Shown piece after piece: positions 53,066 through 61,474 of a stretch of 64,000 bases of DNA; the stretch's first letter is position 1, and each line of letters starts with the position of its first letter. This stretch comes from Aliihoeflea sp. 40Bstr573 (GTDB lineage: Bacteria > Pseudomonadota > Alphaproteobacteria > Rhizobiales > Rhizobiaceae). The stretch covers positions 1-64,000 of the forward strand of contig NZ_JAAAMH010000014.1 of assembly GCF_024105655.1 (NCBI RefSeq), in the 5' to 3' direction. Position numbers and translations under genes: made by a program. The notes below the pieces were generated by a model. The model did not search any database. It was not told the origin of the DNA and was given only the letters and a program-made list of their open reading frames with translations.

Positions 53066-54670
53066 TTAGCTTGTGATTCGCACCCGGTTGATCCGATGAC
53101 GGATTTCTTCGAAGGTGGATTGCAGGGTCGAAGAATCAGGCACGTCAAAGAAGTGCTGCGGCGTGGTCGCACAGTCGCGCATCAAGTTGGCAGAGTTCGA
53201 ATCCTGCAGGTCGAGGCGGATCGTGTAGATCGTGATGTCGTCCGCCTTGGCATTGGTGCAGCCTGCCAGCGTCTTGCTGTCCATGGCCGACCTGATGGTG
53301 GAATCGTTGCTGTTGCGCGCCACCAGCCTCTGGTCGGCAAGGAAACCGAAGCTCGAATAGGACGAATAGCGGTTGTTGCTCATCCTGTTCCAGGCGTTGT
53401 TGCCGTCGGTCAAGAGGATGACGATCTTCTCGTTGTTATGCGCGTTCCGGGGACGGCCCTCGGTGAAGGGCTCTGCATCGTCAAGCGTGCGCCAGCCCCA
53501 CATCATGCCTTCGAAGATATTCGTGTTGCCGAGCGCTTTCAGCCCGTCGATGGCGTCGAGAATCTTGCCGTAGTCCGTCGTCAGCGGAACGATCGGCTTG
53601 CTGTCGCAAAAGAAGCCCGGCCCCATCGGTTCCGAATAGTTGGAATAGTAGCGCGAAGAGCTGTCGTTGATGGTCGGCTTGCGCCAGGTAGAGCGCTCGC
53701 CGACCTGCCCGTTCGCATAGGGCACGCCATAGACGGCGAGCCGCTTCGCCAGGGAGGAGGCGTTCCCGTCGACCGAGACGGCACGGCTGGAATCGTTCAG
53801 CCAGTTGTTCGGCCGCGCGCTGTAGCTGTCGCTGTCGTCGATGTGAAAGGTCGGCACGAACAGGCTGCGCGGATCGCTGCTGACCGGGGCGAGCGTCGTG
53901 TCGTAGGCCTTATAGTTGACGGGATCGCGCGTTTCCACGCAGCCCGGCCACGTCTTGCCCATCAGATCATAGAGCTGGAAGCGGCTGAGGCCGGCCGGCA
54001 GGTCGCCATTCGTGGCTGGGTTTTGTCCCCAGGTGTCGAGCCAGCTTGCCCCGGCACTCTCCAAGGTTCCATCGTTCCTGAAGGTCGGCGCAAATTGCGG
54101 GCCGACATTGACGAAGGTGGAGAACGGCACCAGCGAGAACTTGATCTTGCTGGTGTCGGAAATGTCCTCGGTCATCGTCTCGACCATGGTCTTCGCCGCG
54201 ATCTTCAGATCGGCGAGCTTGGCGCCTTCCATCGAGCCTGTCGTGTCGAGAACGAGCGCGATCTCGTAACTCATGTCGCTATAGGCCGCACGCGATTCGA
54301 TTTTCATGTCGATCGTGCTGCCGGCCTTGAACAGGGCGAAGGGATTGTCGGCCACGGCCGTTGCGCCCAGCCGCCATTCGTTACCATTCCTGTCGATTGT
54401 CAGATTCTTGTAGGAACCGGCGAAATTGGCGGCCAGCATGTCGGCGGCGATCTGGAACGCCTCGGCTTCACTCAGCGTGCCGTAATGGGCGCGCGCCAGC
54501 GACAGAACGGCCGAATCCGCCGCGTTCTGCAGCGATGAGCGCACGTTCATGGCATTGGTATAGTCGACGGTCAGCCCGACCGCGCCAACCAGCGGAACCG
54601 CCAGCACGCCCAGCATCATCGCGTAGTTGCCCTCGCGATCCCGCATGAAAGATTTGAGAACGTCGATCAA
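53066..54670 (-). CDS. TadG-like pilus-assembly family protein with von Willebrand A domain
   Basis: A 534-residue membrane-anchored protein. The N-terminus has the TadE/TadG-type start FMRDREGNYAMMLGVLAVPLVGAVGLTVDYTNA, with one transmembrane helix and SSLQNAADSAVLSLARA. A large vWA domain follows, with the metal-site motif LVLDTTGSMEGAKL and later VILLTDGNNAWNRM. TadG proteins are linked to Flp pili or to surface attachment. No other tad or pilus genes are in the window, so this is an isolated copy. I chose the TTG at 54670 because AGGGGAG is 6 bases upstream; the later ATG at 54646 is in frame too. Confidence 0.88.
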   Translation of the reverse strand: MIDVLKSFMRDREGNYAMMLGVLAVPLVGAVGLTVDYTNAMNVRSSLQNAADSAVLSLARAHYGTLSEAEAFQIAADMLAANFAGSYKNLTIDRNGNEWRLGATAVADNPFALFKAGSTIDMKIESRAAYSDMSYEIALVLDTTGSMEGAKLADLKIAAKTMVETMTEDISDTSKIKFSLVPFSTFVNVGPQFAPTFRNDGTLESAGASWLDTWGQNPATNGDLPAGLSRFQLYDLMGKTWPGCVETRDPVNYKAYDTTLAPVSSDPRSLFVPTFHIDDSDSYSARPNNWLNDSSRAVSVDGNASSLAKRLAVYGVPYANGQVGERSTWRKPTINDSSSRYYSNYSEPMGPGFFCDSKPIVPLTTDYGKILDAIDGLKALGNTNIFEGMMWGWRTLDDAEPFTEGRPRNAHNNEKIVILLTDGNNAWNRMSNNRYSSYSSFGFLADQRLVARNSNDSTIRSAMDSKTLAGCTNAKADDITIYTIRLDLQDSNSANLMRDCATTPQHFFDVPDSSTLQSTFEEIRHRINRVRITS

Positions 54671-54834
54671 CTCTCGCTCCCCTGAAGCTTGTTCTGCCTG
54701 AAGGGAGTCAGTCGTAGTCCGCAATTCTGAAGGTCGGGTTGAGGGACGTCGTTAATGGCGCATTGCAAAAATCGTTTGAGTTTCCAGTTGGTGGAGACCC
54801 TACGGTCCGGCTTGCACCTCGATTGGAGAAGCGG

Positions 54835-55209
54835 ATGAAACTGCTATTGCCCCTCGCCCTTTCGGCCCTGCTGCTGGGGCCCCTGCCCGTTTCGGCGCAG
54901 CCCGCGCATGACGCACACCATGCCGGCCATGCCCCCGCCGCAGACGAAGCCGCGTCGACCGCGGCCTATCGCGCCGCGATGGAGACGATGCACGCGGACA
55001 TGGCGGCGATGGAATATTCGGGCGACGCCGACATCGACTTCGCGCGCGGCATGATTCCCCATCACCAGGCGGCGATCGACATGGCGCGCGTCCAATTGGC
55101 TGAAGGCGACGACCCGCAGATGCGCAAGCTCGCCGAGGAAATCATCGAGGCGCAGGAACGCGAGATCGCTGAACTCGAAACCTGGCTGAAGGCCAACGAC
55201 ACAGACTAG
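54835..55209 (+). CDS. DUF305-family secreted protein
   Basis: A 124-residue secreted protein. A signal peptide ([22 protein letters not shown]) precedes a His-rich N-terminus ([12 protein letters not shown]) and the DUF305 core [26 protein letters not shown], then [23 protein letters not shown]305 proteins form ferritin-like four-helix bundles and some bind copper; the HAPA and MIPHHQ histidines would fit metal binding. The start is ATG 54835 with GGAGAAG upstream. The terminator-like hairpin after it is shared with the convergent gene. Confidence 0.9.
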   Translation: MKLLLPLALSALLLGPLPVSAQPAHDAHHAGHAPAADEAASTAAYRAAMETMHADMAAMEYSGDADIDFARGMIPHHQAAIDMARVQLAEGDDPQMRKLAEEIIEAQEREIAELETWLKANDTD

Positions 55210-55222
55210 CGCCAACACGCGA

Positions 55223-55253
55223 AAGGCGCCGGACCTCTTCGGTCCGACGCCTT
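55223..55253. terminator. Bidirectional terminator hairpin
   Basis: AAGGCGCCGGACC (55223-55235) pairs with GGTCCGACGCCTT (55241-55253) except for one C-A mismatch, around the loop TCTTC. It lies between the convergent DUF305 and small secreted-protein genes. A weak pyrimidine tract follows on the plus strand. Confidence 0.75.
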
Positions 55254-55281
55254 CCGTCTTCCGCGGATCAGTCTCGCGGGT

Positions 55282-55641
55282 CTATCGGATGACCGGGCAG
55301 TTCGGCGCGCGGGCAAAGACGATCGCCGTGCGGCCATGGCGCCAGGCCCGTCCCGCAACGCGGATCACGTTGCGGTTGGCGTTGACGACGCGCGGATCGC
55401 GCAGCCCCATGCGCGCAGCCTTGTGGACGGCCTGGCCGGGTGTGCAGGCCTGGCGGTGGTGGCGCGGTCCGCCGCGGTGCCAGCGGTCTCCGCGATGGTG
55501 GCGGCTGCCCCACTGGACGGTGACCACGCTGGCATTGCCGTGAAATTGAAGGCTGGTGGCGTTGGCCTGGACCGGCGCCGCGGCCATCGTGCCGAGGCCG
55601 ACCAGCGCGGAAAGAGCCGCCATCTTGGCGAATTTGAACAT
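55282..55641 (-). CDS. Small basic secreted protein
   Basis: A 119-residue protein with a signal peptide (MFKFAKMAALSALVGLGTMAAAPVQA) and a His/Arg-rich mature part (RHHRGDRWHRGG, PRHHRQA). It ends with the conserved pattern KAARMGLRDPRVVNANRNVIRVAGR and APNCPVIR, which I recall from small exported proteins in other Rhizobiales. Two cysteines could form a disulphide. The role is unknown; the His-rich part suggests metal or polyanion binding. Confidence 0.75.
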   Translation of the reverse strand: MFKFAKMAALSALVGLGTMAAAPVQANATSLQFHGNASVVTVQWGSRHHRGDRWHRGGPRHHRQACTPGQAVHKAARMGLRDPRVVNANRNVIRVAGRAWRHGRTAIVFARAPNCPVIR

Positions 55642-55755
55642 CGTGTCTCTCCTCGTGGCAGATGCGGATCAGGCATCTCGTCTCGCTCGTGAGCGATGGG
55701 GAGAGAATGGCTCAGCCAAGCTGAACCCGTTCAAAATCTAGCGTTCATGCACCGT

Positions 55756-56355
55756 TCATCTGGCCGGCACGATATCCTTCATCCAGTATTCCATCGGCTT
55801 TTCGCTCGCTTCGCCCGCGCCGACGTCCCGCCAGGAAAAGGATGTGACGAGCCCGTCGATCCGCCGATATCCGCGCTTTTCCCAGAACCGGTTGAGCGGC
55901 ATGTAATCCGCCGGTCGCATCGGGTGGTCCACTGGCCGCACGACAGCGGAAAAGACGCACTTCGCATAACCTGCCTCGCGCGCAGCCCGTTCCCGCTCCT
56001 CGAAGAAGCGCACGCCGATCCCCGCGCCACGATAGCGAGCCTTGAGGACGGATTCTCCAAAATAAAAGAAATCGCGAACGTCGAGACTACGGTCGGCGAA
56101 GGGTTTCGCAAATTCTGGATGGTGCTCGCCGAGCGGCGAGGCTGTCGCCGCGCCGACGAGTTCCTCGCCGTCGAATGCGCCGATCACCACCGCGCCCGGC
56201 GCATCCATGTAGGTCGCCAGATAGTCGCGCTCATAGGCCACGTCGCCGTCATAGAGATAAGGATAAGCGCGGAAGACCTCGATGCGCAGCGCCGCGAGGT
56301 CGTCGATGCGCTCTTCGACTTCCTCGCGCGCCAGGCGCCGGACTGTGATGCTCAC
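55756..56355 (-). CDS. GNAT-family acetyltransferase
   Basis: A 199-residue N-acetyltransferase. The acetyl-CoA-binding motif lies in KARYRGAGIGVRFFEERERAAREAG, and the N-terminal half has the GNAT arrangement (AYPYLYDGDVAYERDYLATY and VIGAFDGEELVGAATASPLG). The acceptor substrate is unknown. Its GTG start is 3 bases after the stop of the NTF2-like gene, so the two are cotranscribed. Confidence 0.88.
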   Translation of the reverse strand: MSITVRRLAREEVEERIDDLAALRIEVFRAYPYLYDGDVAYERDYLATYMDAPGAVVIGAFDGEELVGAATASPLGEHHPEFAKPFADRSLDVRDFFYFGESVLKARYRGAGIGVRFFEERERAAREAGYAKCVFSAVVRPVDHPMRPADYMPLNRFWEKRGYRRIDGLVTSFSWRDVGAGEASEKPMEYWMKDIVPAR

Positions 56356-56358
56356 CGT

Positions 56359-56772
56359 TCAGCCCTTGGAGACCGCCGCGATCCAGTCTTTGAGATTGTA
56401 GTAGGTCGTCACGCGCGAGATGCGACCGCCGTCGATCTCGAACAGGATCGCGCCCGGCACCGAGTAGCGCTGGCCGTTCGCCTCGGGCAGCCCTTCGGCG
56501 GTGGAGAGATACTCGCCGTGCACGGTGAACTCCGCCGCCGCGCGGCTGCCGGTCTCGTTGGTCATGATGACGATGTCGGCCAGTTCTTCCTTGTAATGGC
56601 GGTCCATCATGCCGAGGAACCACTTGAACTTGTCCTTGCCGATCTCACGGCCACCTTCGTTGATGTCGTGCGCCACATCCTCGTCGAGACAGTCGAGCAT
56701 CCCCTGGCTGTCGCCGGCATTGAAGGCTTCGAGATAGCGCTCGATCAGGACTTTGGCTTCGGTCTGGCTCAT
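56359..56772 (-). CDS. NTF2-like (SnoaL/ketosteroid isomerase-related) protein
   Basis: A 137-residue protein with the NTF2-like fold pattern: VLIERYLEAFNAGDSQGMLDCLDEDVAHDINEGG, then FKWFLGMMDRHYKEE and a C-terminal YSVPGAILFEIDGGRISRVTTYYNL. The conical pocket of this fold often binds small hydrophobic molecules; the ligand here is unknown. The ATG at 56772 is preceded by AAGGA. It is the first gene of a pair with the GNAT acetyltransferase. Confidence 0.87.
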   Translation of the reverse strand: MSQTEAKVLIERYLEAFNAGDSQGMLDCLDEDVAHDINEGGREIGKDKFKWFLGMMDRHYKEELADIVIMTNETGSRAAAEFTVHGEYLSTAEGLPEANGQRYSVPGAILFEIDGGRISRVTTYYNLKDWIAAVSKG

Positions 56773-56838
56773 CGGTGGTTCCTTGGTTCGAGGTCGGGGA
56801 ATTGCAGGTAGGCGGATGCCCAAGCGCGCGCAAGCGCC

Positions 56839-57285
56839 TTATGGCTCCTCGTCCAGCATGTGGTCGAAATAGTCGTCGACGCTTTCCATGTCGGTCTCGA
56901 GCGCGGTCACCTTGCCGCGAACGGAGATTCCGGCCTCGTGCACGGTCTCGCGTGAGCCAGAGAGGAGATGGTGCCACCATTTCAGGTCCTCGCCATTCGC
57001 GACCAGTCGGTAGGCGCAGGTCGAGGGCAGCCATGGCAGCGTGCGCACCTTTTCTGGCGTCAGCTTCACGCAGTCGGGCACCTTGGCCAGCCGCCCCGGA
57101 TAGTCGGAGCAACGGCATTTGTCGGCGTCGAAAAGGCGGCAACCGATGCTGGTCCAGTAGATGTCGCCAGTGTCCTCCTCTTCCAGCTTCGACAGGCAGC
57201 ACTTGCCGCAGCCATCGCAAAGCGACTCCCATTCCGGCGTGGTCATCGCCTCGAGCGTCTTGGTTTTCCAGAAAGGATCGGACAT
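56839..57285 (-). CDS. YcgN/YkgJ-family cysteine-cluster protein
   Basis: A 148-residue UPF0260 (YcgN-like) protein. It opens [20 protein letters not shown] and has the cysteine cluster [16 protein letters not shown], followed by further cysteines in [15 protein letters not shown] and [25 protein letters not shown]. These patterns suggest binding of a metal or an Fe-S cluster. The family is widespread in proteobacteria with no settled function. I chose the ATG at 57285, matching the family N-terminus; the frame upstream is not protein-like. Confidence 0.92.
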   Translation of the reverse strand: MSDPFWKTKTLEAMTTPEWESLCDGCGKCCLSKLEEEDTGDIYWTSIGCRLFDADKCRCSDYPGRLAKVPDCVKLTPEKVRTLPWLPSTCAYRLVANGEDLKWWHHLLSGSRETVHEAGISVRGKVTALETDMESVDDYFDHMLDEEP

Positions 57286-57465
57286 CGCGCCGATGTGGAC
57301 CCGCGCCCTGTCCCGGTCAAGCCGCATTGCCCCCGAGGTCGACCGATTTGCCCCCGCATTGCCGTCAAATGGCCTTCCGGAAGCCCGTTTTCCCGCCAAA
57401 CCGGAACAAAAAGCTGGTCTTTCTGTTGAAGCCGGGTTGGGACCTACTTTCAGGAGCACACTCTA

Positions 57466-59439
57466 ATGAAGAGACAGTCGCGGATATTGGCCGGGACCGC
57501 CCTCGGGTTGATCATGGCCACCGCTCAGCTCGGCGCGGCACCGCTTGCCGGCGCACGAACGGATTTCGACGCCTTGCAGAAGGATGGGCAGCTCAACGCG
57601 CCGGTCATCCTCGCCCAGGCGACAGAGGAGACGGAAGAGCAGCGCCTGCAGCGTGAAGCGCAGGAAGCTCAGGATGCCGCTGAAGAGGCACCCGTAGAGG
57701 AAGAAGCACCCGTAGAAGAGGCCCCCGCCGAGGAAGCCCCGGCCGAGGCGCCCGCCGCCGAGGAAGCGCCAGCCGAAGAGCCGACCCCCGAGGAAGCACC
57801 CGCGGCTGAAAAGGCCCCGGCTGAAGAACCTGCTGCCCAAGAAGCCCCGGCCGAAGAACCCGCCGCCGAGGAGGCGCCGGTAGAGGCTCCGGCAGCCGAG
57901 GAAGCGCCCGTCCCGCAAGAGGCGCCGGCTGAACAGCCCGCTGCCGAAGAAGCTCCAGCTGAAGAACCGGCCGCGCAGGAAGCCCCGGCAGAGGCTCCGG
58001 CAGCAGAAGAAGCGCCCGCTCCGGAAGAGGCGCCGGCTGAACAGCCCGCCGCCGAAGGAGCTCCGGCTGAAGAACCGGCTGCGCAGGAAGCACCCGCTCC
58101 CGCTGACGCGGCTCCGGCTGAGGAAGCCCCTGCCGAAGATGCCGCTCCCGCTGAGGGCGCCGCCCCGACCGAACAGGCTCCCGTCGAGGGCGCAGCTCCG
58201 GCCGAAGGTGAAGTCGAAGTCGAAGGCGCCGTCACCCAGCCGGCCGAGCCAGGTGAAGCCCTTCAGGTCGAAATTCCCCCGGAGCAGGCCTTCGAGGAGA
58301 CCGAAGACCTCGCGCCGATCCTCGATTCGCAGAAGCTGGAGCCGGCCGAGGCCGAGGCCGCGTTCGAAGCCGAAGCCGCCGCTGAAGGCGAAACGCCCCA
58401 GCAGATCGAGGAAGAGCGCGCACGTCGTGCCCGTCCGGCCGGACCTGCCCCTACTTCCGAGCTGGATGCACAGGCTCTCGAACGGCCAATCGAAGTCCAG
58501 TCCCTGCGTGCTGAGGAAGGCCGCCGTCTGGAAGAGTCGGAGGTTCGCGAACGTCGTCGTGAACGCCGCGAGGGAGCGGAAGTCGTTCGCGAGATGGACA
58601 ACCGCTTCATCGTCAACTTCAACAACACCACCGTCATCCAGAGCGACGACCGCCCCCGTCTGACGGCCGGTGCCGACGAGGTCTACTACGAGGAGCTTCC
58701 GCGTGGCCGCACCCGTGAGGTGATCGTTCGTCCAAACGGCATCGAGATCGTCACGATCCGCGACCGCTACGGCGACGTCATCAAGCGCTCGCGCTTCTCG
58801 CCGGACGGACGCGAATACGTGCTGGTCTATGCCGACGATCGCCGTTTTGACGACGAGCGTCCGCGTCGCTGGCGCGACCCGGCCCGCGATCTTCCGCCGC
58901 TGGCACTGACGATTCCCGTCAGCCAGTATATTCTGGAAGCCAATCGCGTGGAAGATCCGGACATCTACTACGAATTCCTGGATCAGCCGCCGGTCGAGCA
59001 GGTCCGCGAGGTCTATACGATCGATGAAGTGAAATACTCCTCGCGCGTTCGCGACATCGCCCGCCGCGTCGACCTCGACACGCTGACCTTCGACTTCGGG
59101 TCGGCCAGCATTTCCCAGAGCGAGGTTCCCCGTCTGCAGGGTGTAGCCGATGCGATGGCACGCATGCTCGAGGAAAACCCGGCCGAGACCTTCCTGATCG
59201 AAGGCCACACGGATGCCGTCGGTTCGGATGCCGCCAATCTGGCGCTCTCCGACCAGCGCGCCGAAGCGGTCGCGGTCGCTCTGACGGACTTCTTCGACAT
59301 TCCGCCGGAGAACCTGGTCACGCAGGGCTATGGCGAGCAGTACCTGAAGGTGAACACCCAGGAAGAAGAGCGTCGCAACCGTCGCGTCGCGATCCGCCGC
59401 ATTACCCAGCTCGTCGCCCCGGTGGCGCAGGCGCAGTAA
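57466..59439 (+). CDS. OmpA-family protein with long Ala/Pro/Glu repeat tract
   Basis: A 657-residue envelope protein. A signal peptide ([25 protein letters not shown]) is followed from about residue 72 to 250 by a low-complexity tract of [15 protein letters not shown] and related units. A middle region has charged repeats and conserved [22 protein letters not shown] and [16 protein letters not shown]. The C-terminal OmpA domain has [45 protein letters not shown] and [27 protein letters not shown], the peptidoglycan-binding signature. The tract probably acts as a flexible spacer between the outer membrane and the cell wall. A terminator shared with the convergent gene follows. Confidence 0.92.
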   Translation: MKRQSRILAGTALGLIMATAQLGAAPLAGARTDFDALQKDGQLNAPVILAQATEETEEQRLQREAQEAQDAAEEAPVEEEAPVEEAPAEEAPAEAPAAEEAPAEEPTPEEAPAAEKAPAEEPAAQEAPAEEPAAEEAPVEAPAAEEAPVPQEAPAEQPAAEEAPAEEPAAQEAPAEAPAAEEAPAPEEAPAEQPAAEGAPAEEPAAQEAPAPADAAPAEEAPAEDAAPAEGAAPTEQAPVEGAAPAEGEVEVEGAVTQPAEPGEALQVEIPPEQAFEETEDLAPILDSQKLEPAEAEAAFEAEAAAEGETPQQIEEERARRARPAGPAPTSELDAQALERPIEVQSLRAEEGRRLEESEVRERRRERREGAEVVREMDNRFIVNFNNTTVIQSDDRPRLTAGADEVYYEELPRGRTREVIVRPNGIEIVTIRDRYGDVIKRSRFSPDGREYVLVYADDRRFDDERPRRWRDPARDLPPLALTIPVSQYILEANRVEDPDIYYEFLDQPPVEQVREVYTIDEVKYSSRVRDIARRVDLDTLTFDFGSASISQSEVPRLQGVADAMARMLEENPAETFLIEGHTDAVGSDAANLALSDQRAEAVAVALTDFFDIPPENLVTQGYGEQYLKVNTQEEERRNRRVAIRRITQLVAPVAQAQ

Positions 59440-59504
59440 GGCACCTACATACAAGGTTCCCTGCCCCATCCCCCTCGGGCTTAGGCCCGGCGGGGAGAGG
59501 CATC

Positions 59505-59536
59505 AGAGCCCGGTCGTCCTCCAGCGACCGGGCTCT
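59505..59536. terminator. Bidirectional rho-independent terminator
   Basis: The perfect 12-bp stem AGAGCCCGGTCG (59505-59516) / CGACCGGGCTCT (59525-59536) with an 8-base loop is followed by TCTCTTTTC on the plus strand. It separates the convergent OmpA-family and Na/Pi cotransporter-like genes. Confidence 0.88.
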
Positions 59537-59543
59537 TCTCTTT

Positions 59544-61205
59544 TCAGATTGCTTTCAGCCGGCTGTCCCTGAGCAGCCCATGTTCTTCGAGCACCGGATA
59601 GGCGATCGAGGCGAGCAGCGAGTTGATCTGCTTCAGGTCGCGGATCGTGTCGAGATGGATCGAGCTCGTCTCGACGCTCTCGGCCGTGCCCAGGCGCAGC
59701 CGGTCGAAATGACGCTGGCTGGAGTTCTTTTCAAGGTCGCGCAGACGTTCCTTTTCCTGCACGAGCTGGCGCGCCGTCTCCCGGTCGCGCGAGACGAGCA
59801 CGTTGAAGGCGAGCCGGGCATTGGCCAGCACCGCCGCATGCATCTCGTGCAGTTCGTCGAGCCCGTCTTGCGAAAACGACACGCCCCGCTCCAGCTTCTT
59901 CTTCACCTGCGCCAGCATGTTGCGCACGATGATGTCGCCCACCTGTTCGAGCTTCACGCAGGCGCCGAGCAGTTCCTGGTAGCGCAGCGCCTGGTCCTCG
60001 CTCATCTGCGAGGCGCTGATGCGCGCCAGATAGAGCTTGATCGCCGCATGGCGCTCGTCCACGCGGTCGTCGAGCGCCGTCAGCGCCGCGATCTTCGGCT
60101 TGTCCGCCTCCTCGTAGAGTTCCATGACATTGGTCAGCATGATCTCGATCGTATCGCAGATCGCCATCACCTCGCGCGTCGCGTTGCCGAGCGCCAGTGG
60201 CGGATTGTGGAGGACGGACGCATCGAGCGAAGAGACCGGCTGGTCCTCGAGGTCGATGAGTGCCTGCGGCTGCATCGCCGTCAGCGCCCCTGCGACCAGC
60301 CGATGGACGATGCCCGCCACCGGCAGTCCGACGATCACCAGCGCCAGGTTGAAGGCGATGTGCGCGTTGACAAGCTGCACCTCGGGCGAGCCGCCGAGAA
60401 GGTCGAGCGGCGGATGGACGAAGGCGATGACGATCAGCGCTGTCACCGCGCCGATGCCGCGCAGGACGAGATTGGCGATCGGCACCGAGCGCCCTTGCGG
60501 CGCCATCGCGCGCGACAGCATCGCCGCGATCAGCCCGCCTCCCAGATTGCAGCCGAGCACCATCACGATGCCAAGTTCGACCGGAATGAGGTCGCGCGCG
60601 GCCAGCGCGACGATCAAGAGGATCGCGGCGACGCTCGAATGGAAGAGCCAGGTCATGATCGCCGCGACGATGAAGGCGGTGATCGGGTCGGCAGCGAGGA
60701 AATCGACGATTACCGGCAGGAGCCGGCTTTCGCGCAGCGGCTCGGACGCCTCGCCGATCAGCCTGAGCGACAGGAGCAGCAGGCCGACGCCGACGAGGAT
60801 GCGCCCGAACTGGCGCCACGAGCGCCGCTCCGTGGTCATGAAGATCGCCGTGCCGAAAAACAGGCAGATCGGCACCAGCAGGCTCAGATCGAAGGACAGC
60901 ATCTTGACGACGATGGCCGACCCGAGGTCGGCGCCGAGCACCGCGACGAGCCCCGCTGCCCCGCCGACGATGCCCGAGCCCACGAACGAGCCGACGAGCA
61001 GCGCGACGGCGGTGGCGCTTTGCAGGGCGATCGCAAGCCCGGTGCCCGCGACGACGCCTGCCAGCGGATTGCGCAGTGTCGCGCGCAGCCGCCGGCGCAG
61101 CACCTCGCCATAGGCCCGCTCGACGCCGGTGCGCACCATGCGCGTGGCCCACAAGAGCAGCGCGACCGCGCCGGCGAGGTTGAGGAGAACGACCGACCCG
61201 CTCAC
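59544..61205 (-). CDS. Na/Pi cotransporter family protein with PhoU-like domain
   Basis: A 553-residue inner-membrane protein. The membrane half carries the two inverted Na/Pi-cotransporter motifs: GLAIALQSATAVALLVGSFVGSGIVG and LFHSSVAAILLIVALAARDL, with GADLGSAIVVKMLSF and GCNLGGGLIAAMLSR. A soluble C-terminal half (about residues 340-545) is a PhoU-like helical bundle. Such proteins exchange sodium and phosphate, and may act in phosphate efflux or balance. The start is a GTG at 61205. It lies alone and divergent from dnaG. Confidence 0.92.
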   Translation of the reverse strand: MSGSVVLLNLAGAVALLLWATRMVRTGVERAYGEVLRRRLRATLRNPLAGVVAGTGLAIALQSATAVALLVGSFVGSGIVGGAAGLVAVLGADLGSAIVVKMLSFDLSLLVPICLFFGTAIFMTTERRSWRQFGRILVGVGLLLLSLRLIGEASEPLRESRLLPVIVDFLAADPITAFIVAAIMTWLFHSSVAAILLIVALAARDLIPVELGIVMVLGCNLGGGLIAAMLSRAMAPQGRSVPIANLVLRGIGAVTALIVIAFVHPPLDLLGGSPEVQLVNAHIAFNLALVIVGLPVAGIVHRLVAGALTAMQPQALIDLEDQPVSSLDASVLHNPPLALGNATREVMAICDTIEIMLTNVMELYEEADKPKIAALTALDDRVDERHAAIKLYLARISASQMSEDQALRYQELLGACVKLEQVGDIIVRNMLAQVKKKLERGVSFSQDGLDELHEMHAAVLANARLAFNVLVSRDRETARQLVQEKERLRDLEKNSSQRHFDRLRLGTAESVETSSIHLDTIRDLKQINSLLASIAYPVLEEHGLLRDSRLKAI

Positions 61206-61474
61206 GACCGGGCCTGCGAAAGGGAGGCGGCCAGGGACGGCTTGAAGCGTCTGCAGAATGAAATCATGAAATCAGCTTTGCTCTCGCGCGGTTCTGCCCG
61301 CGACTTTTTCTTTAGTCGATTAACAGGAATCGCACGGCCGCGATCGGCACGCAAGCGCGCTTCCATGGTCCAGTTGCGACGCGTGAAGGGTGTGAATCAC
61401 GGGCATGAACCCGCAATCGTCTCGCGCGGCGCGCGGTTCGGCTCTATATGCAGGACAAAGCGAGCAGAACCCAG

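Noticed and set aside
57679-58220. Repetitive tract considered as a CRISPR-like or tandem-repeat array
   Set aside because: The repeats are imprecise, lack unique spacers and stay in frame as coding sequence.
57463-59469. 668-codon minus-strand frame opposite the OmpA-family gene, Gly/Arg/Phe-rich in part
   Set aside because: The apparent repeats are the reverse complement of the Ala/Pro/Glu tract; the plus strand carries the signal peptide and OmpA domain.
61290-61320. CGCGCGGTTCTGCCCGCGA followed by TTTTTC, terminator-like on the plus strand
   Set aside because: No plus-strand gene lies upstream, so there is no transcript for it to end; it lies in the divergent dnaG/Na-Pi promoter region.
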